From Dastarcus helophoroides (Eukaryota > Arthropoda > Insecta > Coleoptera > Bothrideridae): a stretch of DNA of 64,000 nucleotides. Each line of letters starts with the position of its first letter. Within the stretch, counting starts at the first letter, position 1. The notes beneath the pieces were generated by a model that was given only the letters and a program-made list of their open reading frames with translations, ran no database searches and was not told where the DNA came from. Below, one piece after another: positions 11,650 through 24,259 of the stretch. The position numbers and the translations under genes were made by a program. The stretch is from the NCBI GenBank assembly GCA_028583605.1, contig CM053327.1:36402126-36466125 (forward strand), written 5' to 3'.

Positions 11650-14580
11650 TACTATATAATAAGTATAAATTTGTAGTTCATCAGATGGCAGCCTGCCTCA
11701 TCATCTGCACATTCTCTATGGATGTGATTGCAACGTAAAACGCGTTTGTTGGCCTATGAATTCGTGCATAATGTCCATTTGCTGCGAACTGGTAGCGCCC
11801 TGTTGGAGTGCGTTTATGGACTGACTTGCCTCTCTTTTAAAAGATCGAAAATAATTCATTTTTGGGTTTTTTATATTCAGTAAGAAAGTGTTCGAAATCG
11901 ATTTAAGGAAATTTGAAAATCACTGATCTATTTACCACGAAAGTAGCTTTTATCTAAAGCTCCACGTTGGTAGTTATAATAAATATAGCAAAACGGGATT
12001 CAATATGCGGCGGCTAATTTAATAACAAAGGCCCACTTTGACGATAGACATTATGCTATCGATGCAACAAAGATTCAAAACACGAAGCTTTCACTGTGCG
12101 ACGCATCCGCGTAATATGTAATTTATGGAATTGTATCATAAAACCTGACCCAGACAACCAGAAGCCACCGTTTTTAGCATAAATTAACTAACCAGCAATA
12201 ATGATTCCCATAAATGTAGAATTTAAAAGGCTTGTGGCATGTCACAAACGATGTCACATAAAGATATCAAGTCGGCAACAGTAATTACTCCGGCTACAAT
12301 TAGCTGGTTTTAAAAATATTCATTCGAAAAAGGGGGTTATGGTATATTCTCACGTAATACATACAATATGATAGTACTTCGTCCAACTGTTAGCAGTTTA
12401 ATTGTCTAATTCGGTTAACACAGATACAACGGCTGATAAAGTTCGTTTGGGCGATTGTTCGAGTGACTTAGAGACCTGAGACCGCTGCTAATTGCGCGTC
12501 GGAAGGCGTTAAATTATTAAGTTATTTCATTGTTGCGGCTTTTGTGGAAAAACGATAAATTACCGTCGAAAGTTCGGGGCTGGCCCCCCATTAAGGCGCT
12601 CTTATAAAAATATTTACGGCCGTCTAGCCGAATTTATGGGCTTTTACACTTCCTTGTTGTGCTCGCGATTCGGGTTAGGACCCGATGACCTTTTTTGTTC
12701 GAAAAACAATAGATGGTTTCAGCGCTGTTAAGATATTTCGTTTTTGAATTTATAACGCGCGTTGCCGCATAATTAGGAAACGGGAACCAGTCGCATTCGC
12801 GGTAGAACGCAACGGGTCTCGTCCCGTTTTTGTTACACGTATAACCGATTTGTTGAGTTCACAGAAGCTTTAAAGAACCTTTTTTGAGATCGCTGTTTAA
12901 AAGAGCTCTTTGAAGTTCTTTACCTTAAAACTTCATGATTTCAATTCAATTACGCGTGACATTGATACGTCATTTTAATAAAATGCTTAGGATACATAAT
13001 ATACTTCTTCGCTGCGGAAGGAATAAAATCTTAATGGCGCGCGTTCGGACGCGGCCTTTGAAAAAATCCCTACAAGGTCATTACCATTTCACTTTGAGCA
13101 ATAAAAATTCTGTTTGCATTTACGAGCAGGAAATACTTTACATGAATAGGATTAATGGTTTTGCCGGCGTATGTGTATACGCTAACCTCTTAAAAGTCTC
13201 ATTACGAAAGTGTAAGCTTTTTTTAATTAATTCTGGACTTTTATTATCCCCATAAATTTATTAAATTCAAATAAATACTTCAAGGCGCATATATACGCAA
13301 TATATAAAAGTTGAATAATAACATCTTACGTGTGCAGTGAGATGCACTCCCGTCCGTTATTAGCGATCCATCATCTTACGTTGAAATTTTTAGAATCCGC
13401 GATAACAACTTGACGGGATCGATTACAGTCGATTTCATTTTGCAACGAACGGGCATAAAAAGTTTATGGGCTGCTGTGGCTCGGGAAGGCTTTCAAGACG
13501 AGACAGTTGCTTCGATATTGAATGACTTTGAAGGAGTAATAGGTCTCGATGGGGCAAAAAACGAAGTGCACGAGACCGAAGGACGAAGGATACGCACCTT
13601 GGGAGGTTCACCATTAACCTACCATTCGACAATCCCGGCGATTTCGAAACTTGTAATCAAAACGTTGGATGCAATTTCTTGTGACGAGGAAATTGATCTG
13701 GGGACTACTTAAGATTCAGGTGCATATCAGGGGCGATCGTCTGATATAGACACGAAAAAAATTAACGACGCGCTGCAGCATCAAAATCAGACTGGATCGT
13801 ACTCCTGCAGTTAGATCGAACCAGTTTACTTTCGAATTTAGAGATACCAACAGTAAATGTGCACATTCAGACATTTCTTAATATAATTTGGAACCAGAGG
13901 TAATTTTAAAGAGTTAAGTTCATAAAATAACAAGAATAAGTACGCAACAGCTCGAAATCTACAACAATATTCTAATTTATCACTTTTCAGCAACAAGTTC
14001 TCAAACGACAGAAGTGTTCTTGAGCAGCGTTCTTTAAATCTGCAACGATATTACCACTTGTCTCCCCTACGTAGGTCAGCAGCAACAGATTCACTTCCCA
14101 AGTGGATCGAGGTGTTCTTGAGGGATAACTCGGGTCAGTTGCGTTCGAGTAAAAACAAATGGGAATGTACGAGGCCGGCAATTAAAACCGGCCGCTGAGC
14201 TATGGTGGTAAATGTTTCGCTTTCGACATCGCTCTTGATTATCTCACTGAAACAGCGATTAATAACAACAATCATGATGCCGAAGATGAAATGAAATGTT
14301 TAACGACCTAGACGTTCACCCGAGCGCCTCGAGTAACCAGGAAAAGTGAAATTACACATGCCGTGGCCGACTGAAAGGAAGAAGGAGTCTTACTCCTGAT
14401 TTGTACCTCCGCCGATGTCAAGGTCAAGGATGTCGAATGCCCAAACCCTATAATCTGAGGTGTGCTTGAAGCTCATATTCATAGTCGTTCTTTTCTCCTG
14501 AATTTGGCAACACGGATGTGCCATGTACTTCGACATCAAATTTTTACTAAGGTTGCGGTCGTAGTTATGGCTTAGAAATT
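11650..14580. other. Single-copy, apparently non-coding region
   Basis: This is the longest stretch free of satellites in the first third. It contains CpG-containing, moderately GC-rich islands, for example 12450-12860, and homeobox-like AT cores. A 100-codon open frame at 13410-13712 (plus) is not recognisable. A perfect short hairpin GGCCGG-CAATTAAAA-CCGGCC lies near 14175. No exon, tRNA or transposon could be supported. It could hold regulatory DNA or intron sequence of a gene outside the window. Confidence 0.4.
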
Positions 14581-14599
14581 AAAAAGTTTCTTCCCAAGA

Positions 14600-17500
14600 C
14601 TCTCTAAATGATTAAACATTTCCAGTGCCACCTGCAAAAGATTAAAGCTTCAAGTGGAAACTAAAATGAACTTTTTTAAAAGAAGAACTTCTTAGAAGCT
14701 GAGATGTTCCCTTTGTAACTGCCATGATTCCTGAAAGATAGAAGAACTTCCTGGAAATCAAATATATTTCTAAAGAAAGTACTAGAAAGTGACTAAAGCT
14801 GCTAAGATTTCTAAAATATAGTTATAAATTCATATAAGCTGTTAAGTTTCTGTACTGAATTTTCTAAGATTTCTAGGAAAGGCTGAACTTCCTAGAAACA
14901 GAGATGTTTCCTTTGCAGCTGCTATGATCCCTGAAAGATAGAAGAACTTCCTAAAATATGGCAAGTTTCTAAAGAATTTTCCCAACTTCTTAGAAAGTGA
15001 CTAAACCTGCTAAGATTTCTAAAAGATAGTTATAAATTCATATAAACTGTTAAGTTTCTATACTGAATTTTCTAAGCTTTCTGGAGAAGGATGAACTTCC
15101 TAGAAATTGAGAAGTTTCCTTTGCAGCTGCTATGATTTCTGAAAGACAGAAGAACTTCTTAAAAATTGGCAAGTTTCTAAAGAATTTTCCAAACTTCTTA
15201 GAAAGTGACTAAAGCTGCTAAGATTTCTAAAAGATAGTTATAAATTCATATAAACTGTTAAGTTTCTATACCGAATTTTCTAAGCTTTCTGGAGAAAGAT
15301 GAACTTCCTAGAAACTGAGAAGTTTCCTTTGCAGCTGCTGATTTCTGACAGACAGAAGAACTTCCTAAAAATTGCCAAATTTCTAAAGAATTTTCCAAAC
15401 TTCTTAGAAAGTAGCTAAAGCTGCTAAGATTTCTAAAAGATAGTTATAAATTCATATAAACTGTTAAGTTTCTATACCGAATTTCCTAAGCTTTCTGGAG
15501 AAGGATGAACTTCCTAGAAACTGAGAAGTTTCCTTTGCAGCTGCTATGATTCTTAAAAGATAGAAAAACTTTCCAAAAATTGGCAAGTTTCTAAAGAACT
15601 TGCAAGTTTCTAAAAAATTTTCCAAACTTCTTAGAAAGTGGCTAAAACTGCTAAGATTTCTGAAAGATAGTTATAAATTCATATAACCTGTTAAGTTTTT
15701 ATACTGAATTTTCTAAGCTTTCAAGAGAAGACTGAACTTCCTAGAAACTGAGAAGTTTCCTTTGCAGCTGCTATGATTTCTGAAAGACAGAAGAACTTTC
15801 TAAAAATTGGCAAGTTTCTAAAAAATTTTCCAAACTTCTTAGAAAGAAAGTAAAGCTGCTAAGATTTCTAAAAGATAGTTATAAATTCATATAAACTATT
15901 AAGTTTCTATACTGAATTTTCTAAGCTTTCTGAAGAAGGTTGAACTTCCTAGAAACTGAGAAATTTCCTTTGCAGCTGCCATGATTCCTGAAAGATAGAA
16001 GAACATCCTAAAAATTGGTAAGTTTCTAAAGAATTTTCCCAACTTCTTAGAAGGTGACTAAAGCTGCCAAGATTTCTAAAAGATAGTTATAAATTCATAT
16101 AAAATGTTAAGTTGCTATACAGGATTTTCTAAGCTTTCTACAGAAGACTGAACTTCCTAGAAGCTGAGAAGTATCCTTTGCAGCTGCTACGATTCCTGAA
16201 AGATAGAAGAACTTCCCAAAAATTGGCAAATTCCTAAAGAACTTTCCAAACTTCTTAGAAAGTGCTAAAGCTGCTAAAATTTCCAAAAGATAGTTATCAA
16301 TTCATATAAACTGTTAAGTATCTACATTTTCTAAGCTTTCTAGGTAAGGCTGAACTTCCGTGAAACTGCTATGATTCCTGAAATATAGAAGAACTTCCTA
16401 AAAATTGGCAACTTTCTAAAGAATTTCACAAACTTCTTAGAAAGTGGCTAAAGCTGCTAAGATAGTTATAAATCCATATAAACTGTTAAGTTTCTATACT
16501 GAATTCTCTAAGCTTTCTAGAGAAGGCTGAACTTCCTATAAACTGAGAAGTTTTCTTTGCATGTTGCAGCTGCTATGATTCCTGAAAGATAGAAGAACTT
16601 CCCAAAAATGGGATAGTTTTTAAAGAATTTTCCAAACTTCTTAGAAAATGGTTAAAGCGGCTAAGATTTCTAAAATATAGTTATAAATTCATATAAACTG
16701 TTAAGTTTCTATACTGAATTTTCTAAGATTTCTAGAGAAAGCTAAATACCTAGAAGCTGACGTTTCCTTTGCAGCTGCTATGATTCCAAAAAGATAGAAG
16801 AACTTCCTAAAAATTGGCAAGTTTCTAAAGAATTTTTCAAACTTCCTAGAAACTGAGAACTTTCCTTTGCAGCTGCTATGATTCTTGAAAAATATTGTAG
16901 AAGAACTACCCAAACATTGGCAAGTTTCTAAGGACTTTTCCAAACTTTTTAGAAAGCGGCTAAAGCAGCTAAGATTTCTAAAAGATAGTAATAAATTCAT
17001 AAGAACTATTAAATTTCTATACTGAATTTTCTAAGCTTTCTAGAGAAGGCTGAACTTGCTAGAATATGAAAACTTTTCTTTGCAGCTGCTATGATTCCTG
17101 AATGATAGAAGAACTTCCCAAAAATTGACAACTTTCTAAAGAATTTTCCAAACTTCCTAGAAAGTGGCTAACGCTGCTAAGATTTCTAGAAGATAGTTAT
17201 AAATTCATATAAACTGTTAATTTTCTATATTGAATTTTCTAAGCTTTCAAGAGAAGGCTGAACTTGCTAGAAACTGAGAACTTTCCTTTACAGCTGCTAT
17301 GATTCTTGAAAAATATTGTAGAAGAACTACCCAAACATTGGCAAGTTTCTAAGGACTTTTCCAAACTTTTTAGAAAGCGGCTAAAGCAGCTAAGATTTCT
17401 AAAAGATAGTAATAAATTCATATGAACTATTAAATTTCTATACTGAATTTTCTAAGCTTTCTAGAGAAGGCTGAACTTGCTAGAATATGAGAACTTTTCT

Positions 17501-18440
17501 TTGCAGCTGCTATGATTCCTGAATGATAGAAGAACTTCCCAAAAATTGACAACTTTCTAAAGAATTTTCCAAACTTCCTAGAAAGTGGCTAACGCTGCTA
17601 AGATTTCTAGAAGATAGTTATAAATTCATATAAACTGTTAATTTTCTATATTGAATTTTCTAAGCTTTCTAGAGAAGGCTGAACTTGCTAGAAACTGAGA
17701 ACTTTCCTTTGCAGCTGCTATGATTCTTGAAAAATATTGTAGAAGAACTACACAAATATTGGCAAGTTTCTAAGGACTTTTCCAAACTTCTTGGAAAGCT
17801 GCTAAAGCAGCTAAGATTTCTAAAAGATAGTAATAAATTCATATAAACTATTAAATTTCTATACTGAATTTTTTAAGCTTTCTAGAGAAGGCTGAACTTG
17901 CTAGAATATGAGAACTTTCCTTTGCAGCTGCTATGATTCCTGAATGATAGAAGAACTTCCCAAAAATTGACAACTTTCTAAAGAATTTTCCAAACTTCCT
18001 AGAAAGTGGCTAAAGCTGCTAAGATTTCTAAAAGATAGTTATAAATTCATATAAACTGTTAATTTTCTATATTGAATTTTCCAAGCTTTCTAGAGAAGGC
18101 TGAACTTCCTAGAAGCTGAGAAGTGTTCTTTGCAGCTGCTATGATTTCTAAAAGATAGAAGAACTTCCCAAAAATTGGCAACTTTCTAAGGAATTTTCCA
18201 AACTTCTTAGAAAGTGGTTAAAGAAGCTAAGATTTCTAAAACATAGTTATAAATTTATATAAACTGTTAAGTTTCTTTATTGAGATTTTTAAGCTTTCTA
18301 GAAAGGTTGAACTTCCTAGAAGCTGAAAAGTTTCCTTTGCAGCTGCTATGATTCCTACAAGACAGAAGAACTTCCTAAAAATTGGCAAGTTTCTAAAGAA
18401 TTTTCCAAACTTCTTAGAACTTTTCTAAAAGCTCAGAAAA
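14600..18440. repeat. 208-bp tandem satellite, about 18 units
   Basis: The word GCAGCTGCTATGAT recurs near 14915, 15123, 15331, 15537, 15764, 15972 and 16179, and onward to about 18340, a step close to 208 bases. Each unit also has AAGTTTCTAAAGAATTTTCC, AAGATTTCTAAAAGATAG and ATAAATTCATATAAACTG in that order. Units differ by scattered substitutions. One step (15537 to 15764) is longer because of a local duplication of AAGTTTCTAAAGAA. No gene is present: open frames on the minus strand are repeat shadows. Confidence 0.9.
16850..18110. repeat. 421-bp dimeric higher-order repeat inside the 208-bp satellite
   Basis: The variant phrase ATTCTTGAAAAATATTGTAG occurs at about 16881, 17302 and 17723, exactly one unit in two. 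Alternate units share other private variants (GAATGATAGAAG, TAGTAATAAATTC). Two different monomers have therefore been amplified together three times at a 421-base step. Similarity between the dimers is much higher than between neighbouring monomers, which indicates a recent expansion. Confidence 0.85.
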
Positions 18441-20760
18441 TTTCCTAAGCTACCTAGAAGAAGGTTAAAACTTTTTAGAAACTGGTATGTTTCTAGTTTA
18501 ACTTTTGGAAACAAGGTAAGGACTATTTAGAAGCAAAAAAGCTTCTATTATCGGTCACATGTTAGACTAACTAGTTCTAAATTACCCAAAGGATGTTAGA
18601 ACATTTCAAAGGTTAACATTTTTCTATTAAATATTCTATATTTTCACGAAGTTGGGTCTCTCCAGGGCACGATAGTGGAAACTTCTTCGAAATAACAAGA
18701 TTCTATTCAAATGTCTAAACTTCCTGAATGATGATTAAAACTTCCAATAAAGTGTCAAATATCTAATTAACCTTTTAAACTTCCCAGAAGAAGAGCTGGG
18801 CTTCCTTAGATTAGAACTTCCGTTCTAAGTTCCTGTTCACTGAAACAAGTTCCTGTTCACTGAAACTTGGTGGAAACTGGGAAAATTCCAATAAACTTTC
18901 TAAACTTCCAAAAAGCATTAAGATTTTACTAGACATTCTAAACTTTCCTCAGAACTTCCTAGAAATTAGATTTTCGATTTTTTGAATTAAGGTTGCTCCT
19001 TGAAGCTTGTTTAATTACATTCTAAGCTTTCTGCAAAAAACTTCCAAAAATTCCAAAAGTTGACTAATTTTAAATAGGTTTTCTGAATTTTCTGAAAGGA
19101 GGCTAGAACTATTTAGCAATTAAAAACTTGTATAAGCTTCCAAAAAGAAAGTGAGAAGGTCCCGAAAGTTGAGAAGTTTCTCTTAAAAATTAAATTCCTC
19201 CTAGGAGGTTGGAGTCTTCTAGAGCACGATAGTTCGAACTGCGTAGAAACTGGCAAGTTTCAACTAAACTTTTTGATAGAAAGTTAGAACTTGCTAAAAA
19301 CTAGGGAACTGGCAAACATCTGATTAAGTTTTCAAACTTTCCAGAAGAAGATATACACGTTTTCAATTAATATATGAACTTGCCTGAAGCATGTAAGTTC
19401 TAATTAAACATTTTGTAAGAAAGCTGAAATTGGCTAATTCATATTAAGCCATCTGAACTTTCTGAAAAGTAACAACTTAACTTCTAGAATGATGGCAACG
19501 TTTTCTAAATCTTCTATACTTTCTGAAAACTCCTTGGACCTTCCTGGAAGCTTGTAAGTAATTTCAACGTAATTTTTAAGCAAAACGTAACCTTCTGAAC
19601 TTCCTGGAAAAACTTTAAATATATTTTCTGAATTCTCTGAAAGAAGGCTAGAGCTATTTAACAATTAAAAATATGTATAAGCTTAAGCTATAAGAGAGTT
19701 AGAACTTGCTGAACACTAGGAAATTGGCAAGCATCTGATTAACTTTACAAACTTTTCAGAAGAAGATTCACACTTTCTGGATTAATGTAGGAACTTACCT
19801 GAAGCATGTAAGTTCTAATTAAACATTCTGTAAGAAATTCTTCATGGTAGACCCTTATTGACCGAAAATATTATGTTTTTTTCAATTTATTTAACATTTC
19901 TTCGGCCCAGTTTGGAAATATTTAAATTTTTATCACGTAGTCGCATTTCAAAAACTGTTTATAAAATTGTCAACAAACCATAAAAATTTAAATATTTCCA
20001 AACTGGGCCGAAGAAATGTTAAATAAATTGAAAAAAACATTCTGTAAGAAATTTGAAATTGGCAAATTTATATTAAACCTTCTTAACTTTCTGGAAAGTA
20101 ACAAGAAAACTTCCAGGAAGATGGCAACGTTTTCTAAATCTTCTAAACTTCCTGAAAGCTGCTTAGTTCTTCCTGGAAGCTGATAAGTAATTTCTACGTA
20201 ATATCTAAACACAACGTAACCTTGTAAACTTGCTGGAAAATTTTTAAATACATTTTCTGAATTTTCTAAAAAAATAAAAAAAAGATATTAAAATAATTTA
20301 AATAAATAAATGAATAATAAAAAAATTTATAAGCTTCCTAAATGAAGGTTTAAAGGTCCTGAAAGTTGAGAAGTTTGTCTTAAAAATTATATACCTTTCA
20401 GGAGATTTGAGTCTTCTAGAGCACCATAGTTAGAACTGAGCAGAAACTGGCACCTTTCTACTAAACTTTCTAAACTTTCTGATAGAGAGTTAGAACTTGC
20501 TGAAAACTTGAAAATTGGCAAACATCTGATTAACTTTTGAAACTTTCCAGAAGAAGACTTACACTTTCTGGATTAATATAAGAACTTATCTGAAGCATGT
20601 AAGTTCTAGTTAAACATTCTCTAGGAAAGTTGAAAATGCCAAATGTCTATTAAACCTTCTTAACTTTCTGGAAGGCAGCAAACAAACTTCCAAAAGATGA
20701 CAACAACGTTTTCTAAATCTTCTTTCTGAAAGGTGCTTAGACCTTGTTTCTTATGTTGTT
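18441..20760. repeat. Degenerate TTCTGAAAG/GAACTTCC satellite, longer units
   Basis: Words such as GAACTTCCTGG, AAACTTTCTGAAAG and AGAACTTGCT recur. A longer phrase, AAGTTCTAATTAAACATTCTG followed by GAAATTGGC and ACTTTCTGGAAAGTAAC, returns near 19396, 19812/20034 and 20602, so units are several hundred bases long. It is related to the 208-bp family by its vocabulary but not by a matching unit. A perfect fold-back sits inside at 19873-20040. Confidence 0.65.
19873..20040. repeat. Perfect 60-bp inverted repeat with 48-bp spacer
   Basis: Positions 19873-19932 and 19981-20040 are exact reverse complements by direct reading. The arm includes TTCTTCGGCCCAGTTTGG. The sequence from about 19840 to 20033 separates two copies of AAACATTCTGTAAGAAATT, near 19822 and 20036, which belong to the host satellite. 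This looks like an insertion or a fold-back rearrangement inside the satellite. Confidence 0.9.
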
Positions 20761-21235
20761 GACAATGTCTTTTTATGAAAATTTTGACTTTTTCAAAAGA
20801 TGGACTTTTTTAAATTTTGCATTTTTTCAAAATTTTATTTATTTTGCGAGTGTCTACTAATTTCAAAATTTCGACTTGTTCGCAAAATTTCGACTTGTTC
20901 GCAAAATTTTGACATACTATATTGAAAGTTTCCACTTTTTCAAAGTTTCAGCCTTTTTGGAAATTTTGTTTTATTTAATTTCAAAATTTGGATTTAAAAT
21001 TTTTACTTTTTCTCGAAGTTTTCAGCTTGTTTTTTAAAAATTCGAGTTATTTTTAAAATTTCGTGCCTTTGTTGAAATTTTGACTTTTTTGGAACTTTAG
21101 AAAATTTTTCAACATGTTTTTGAAAAAAATTTTGAATTTTTTCAAAAGCTGGACCTTTTTTAAAACAATTCTGAGTTTTCTCGAAATGATGACCTCCTGA
21201 CATTATTTTAAATCTCTTTTAAAGAATTTTATTGT
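20761..21235. repeat. T-rich low-complexity satellite fragment
   Basis: TTTCAAAATTT, CGACTTGTTCGCAAAATTT and similar words repeat, in the TTTT orientation. No long period is evident and there is no gene. Confidence 0.6.
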
Positions 21236-21499
21236 AATGAAAATAATGACTTTTTTGTAAAAATTTTCGAACTTTTATCGGTACTGTAACCCTTTATAAA
21301 TATCGATTTTTTGCCATTGAATATATCTCGGTTTCGGTACCGGCACGTGACTTTGAAATTTGCAGGAATATGGATAACTTTGTTAGTAACATCTGACAAA
21401 AATTTGAAAAAAAATTATAGAAAAGCAATTGAGAGGTAAACTTCCTTAAGATCACGCCATCTTGTCCGCTCAACCGACTGAAAAAGTTGTCTAAATATG

Positions 21500-21866
21500 T
21501 GTTGCGCGTTATCGGTTACAAAACTAAAACTTCGTGAATTGTAACCATTTTATTTCAAACTTATTTCGGAACACTACAATTACTTACTCACTTACTCACT
21601 TACTCACTTAACTATCAGACTATCTGGCCTACTTACTCACCTGACTAATCAACGGACTGTCTGATTGAAAGACGACAGCGTATTTATAGGTACCGTTCCG
21701 GTTTCTAGAACGGAACTTCCTGCAGATAAGACTTATCGCTTGCGGCAACATCTAGAGCACTTATCTGCCATATGATTCATTCTCGCAGCCGCTTCCCATT
21801 ATTAAATGTTTCTAGAGAATTCCTTAAACAAGGACTATATAAATTTTACAGCTACATTTTGTTACA
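21500..21866 (-). mobile_element. Solo LTR related to the Gypsy element (minus orientation)
   Basis: It begins TGTTGCGCGTTATCGGTT and ends TTTTGTTACA, matching the ends of the LTRs at 26649 and 32312 in the same orientation. It is 367 bp long against 365. Read on the minus strand, it has a TATA-like TATAAATACGC, GATA motifs (AGATAAG and CTTATC) and AATAAA-type signals. The interior has diverged strongly and holds a short TTACTCAC tandem run. No internal element sequence adjoins it, so it is a solo LTR. The four-base flanks suggest ATAT, with the left one shifted by one base. Confidence 0.8.
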
Positions 21867-22600
21867 ATATTCTGCCTGAAAATGTTCGATTATTAGTTAA
21901 TCCACGGATTAGTTAGTCATTTAACATTTCGCTTAGGTGAAGACAGATTGAAGAACAGGAACTGTATAAATTATTCCATCTATTTCTCAATTGTGCAAAT
22001 AACCGCATAAGCTAGAGATCACAAAGCATTTCAATTTTATCTATTTATTTATCCAAGCCTGTGTAAAGTAATAAATAGAACGTAGGTACTAAATAAATTA
22101 CTAAATCAAAATAAATGCATTTTACTTTTACTGCATTTACATGGGCTCAAGTCAAGTCTTCTTCTGTCGCATCCAATTTGATTTGAAAAAAATCGGGATA
22201 GCTTTCACGTTAGTCATGGCTCGTTTTTGTCAGAGTGCAACTTTATTATCTTTGTTTTAATGTTTGTTTGAAATGGCATTCATTTAACGCTTGTTACTTT
22301 GGTCTTGTAAATTCAACATTACATGCTCGGCAAGTATAAAAGCCATGTCACATAATTTGATGCAATATGTCGCAGCTTGTTACATTTTAACACATTTGCT
22401 ATGCCTACATAACGAGATGGCATTCGGATCTTGCGTTACTGATAAAGAAGCTGCTCCATTTATTATATCTCGGTCATATCTTTTTATAATATTGTTCTCA
22501 TTTAGATGCTACGAGAACATCTTGTTGATTGCGAGCTAGATATAAGATACACGTTGATGTTTCCATTACTAGAGCTTCTAATTGTTATTTTGGAAGACGT
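21867..22600. other. Single-copy, apparently non-coding stretch
   Basis: Ordinary AT-rich sequence with no recognisable gene or transposon. An 82-codon open frame at 22291-22539 resembles nothing I know. Confidence 0.35.
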
Positions 22601-23465
22601 CGCAATAAATTAAAATGTCTGGAAGAAGTCTATATCTTCCGAGAAGAATATACAACTTTCTAGAAGCTGATACATTTTTACTGAACATTCTGGAGGAAGA
22701 TTAGAAGTTTCTAATAGCTGACAGGTTTCTCTTAACTTTCTAAACAAAGATTAAAACAAGTTTGGAATTTCGTATAAGAAAGTTATAAATTCCTGGAAGA
22801 CTGGAAGATTAAAAACTTTCTAGAATCTGACGAGTTTCTATCAAATCTACCGAACTGCCTGAACAAAGGTTAAAACTTCTTAGAAGCTGACTAATTTCTG
22901 TTAGACCTTCCAAGTTTTCTGAAGGAATTTTAGAACTTCTTAGAAGTTTCTGCTAAATATTCTAAATTGTCTGAAAGAGATTCCGAATTTTGTGGAATCT
23001 GATAAATTTCTATTAAACCTTCTAAATTACTTGGAAGTTTAATGCTTCCCAGATTAAAATTTGAATTTCCTAGAAGTTTATAAAATATTATCGGACTTTC
23101 TCAGGCTCTAGAAGAAAATTAGAAGTTTCTAGAAGATGACAAATTTATATCAAATTCTCTAAACTTTCTGGACAAAGATTAGGAGTAGAACTTTCCAGAA
23201 CTTCTAAAAGAACCCGATAGAAAAAGGTTAGTACTTGCTGGAAGACTTTAAAATAAACTTAAGAATTAAAAACTGACAAGTTTCTTTTCTATTAAAGTCC
23301 AAACTCTTTAGACGTAGATTAGAGCTTCTTGGATGCTGGATAATTTCTATTAAATATTCTTCCCTAAAGAAAGAAAGTTTTTTGCAAGCTTGTCAGCCTC
23401 TAAGAAATTCTAACCTTCTTCGAAGAAGTCTTCAGAGAAGTTATTAGGTTTAGAAATTTTAACAG
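22600..23465. repeat. Degenerate TTCTAGAAGCTGA satellite
   Basis: Phrases such as CTTTCTAGAAGCTGA, TAGAACTTCTTAGAAG and TTTCTATTAAA recur with irregular spacing. The family resembles the 14.6-20.7 kb blocks. It contains at least one perfect GAAnnTTCnnGAA site (23122-23134). No gene is present. Confidence 0.6.
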
Positions 23466-24259
23466 AAGCTTCCCAGCTTCGCCGACCTTAGTTACTTTTT
23501 CAATTTCAAGTCGTTGCCGGAAGACATTTCAATGGGTCAAAACTTTACAATCTGGTGCCGCAACAGGTCATCCCGAGTCACATTAGCGACTTTAACGTCG
23601 GCAGCCGGCATTAGCGAGATTCCCTTTAAGGACCAACATTTTTACAAATAACGCCGCCGTCGAGCGTTCGCAACTGTCCACATACATCGCCATATTCGGC
23701 GCATATGCATAAACCTAAACTTTACGAGCGATACCGGCTCAGTGTGCGAAGCACTTAACCGCCAGCGGGCGCAAACAAAACGTGAAAAAAATTCGCCAAA
23801 CCCGACGCACTTCCTTCGGGCGCGTTATGCAAATCGACCCGATGGCGTAACGAGCGGCTAAAACGCTCTAAACGTCGCCGGTATGTGCGGCACGGGTCAT
23901 TACGTATATGACAACGACGGCGATAAGCCGTGTCCATGATAATACACATTTGCGCAATCTGTTATAAACGCGATGGCCTATTAGGATTACCTAACATCAC
24001 GCTGTCGGCACATCTACGAAATTGTCGAACGTGAAAATATTTTTATTGTTTAATTTGGCTTTGAGTTTTCCTGGTGACGCCGCGCCGCGTTCGGCTTTTA
24101 TGATGCTGTTTCATTTGGCAAAATAAAGAAGCAATTTCGCCGAAGATTACTTGAAAAAAATAAACCTAATCTTACGATTACTGGTACTGACGATTAAACA
24201 GTACTCCGGCTATCTTCCGAAACATTTAAAAAGTTTAACGGAATCTTATCTATTTCTGT
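23466..24259. other. GC-richer single-copy island
   Basis: This stretch stands out from its neighbours by balanced base composition and many CpG dinucleotides, for example around 23570-23960. No open frame with recognisable domains is present on either strand. A conserved non-coding or regulatory segment, or an old exon, are possibilities I cannot separate. Confidence 0.35.

Noticed and set aside
13410..13712. 100-codon open frame with RRIRTLGG
   Set aside because: The phrase faintly recalls the RNA-binding domain of the PHAX export adaptor, but the rest does not fit, and no neighbouring exon was seen. I leave it unassigned.
14110..14220. tRNA-like A box (TAGCTCAGC on the minus strand) beside a GGCCGG/CCGGCC hairpin
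   Set aside because: No matching B box or cloverleaf could be drawn, so a tRNA gene is not supported.
16701..17421. Two nearly identical minus-strand open frames of 99 and 60 codons
   Set aside because: They are the same satellite dimer translated twice, not a duplicated gene.
14600..18440. CRISPR-like array
   Set aside because: Monomers of 208 bp are contiguous with no short direct repeats separated by unique spacers. This is eukaryotic satellite DNA.
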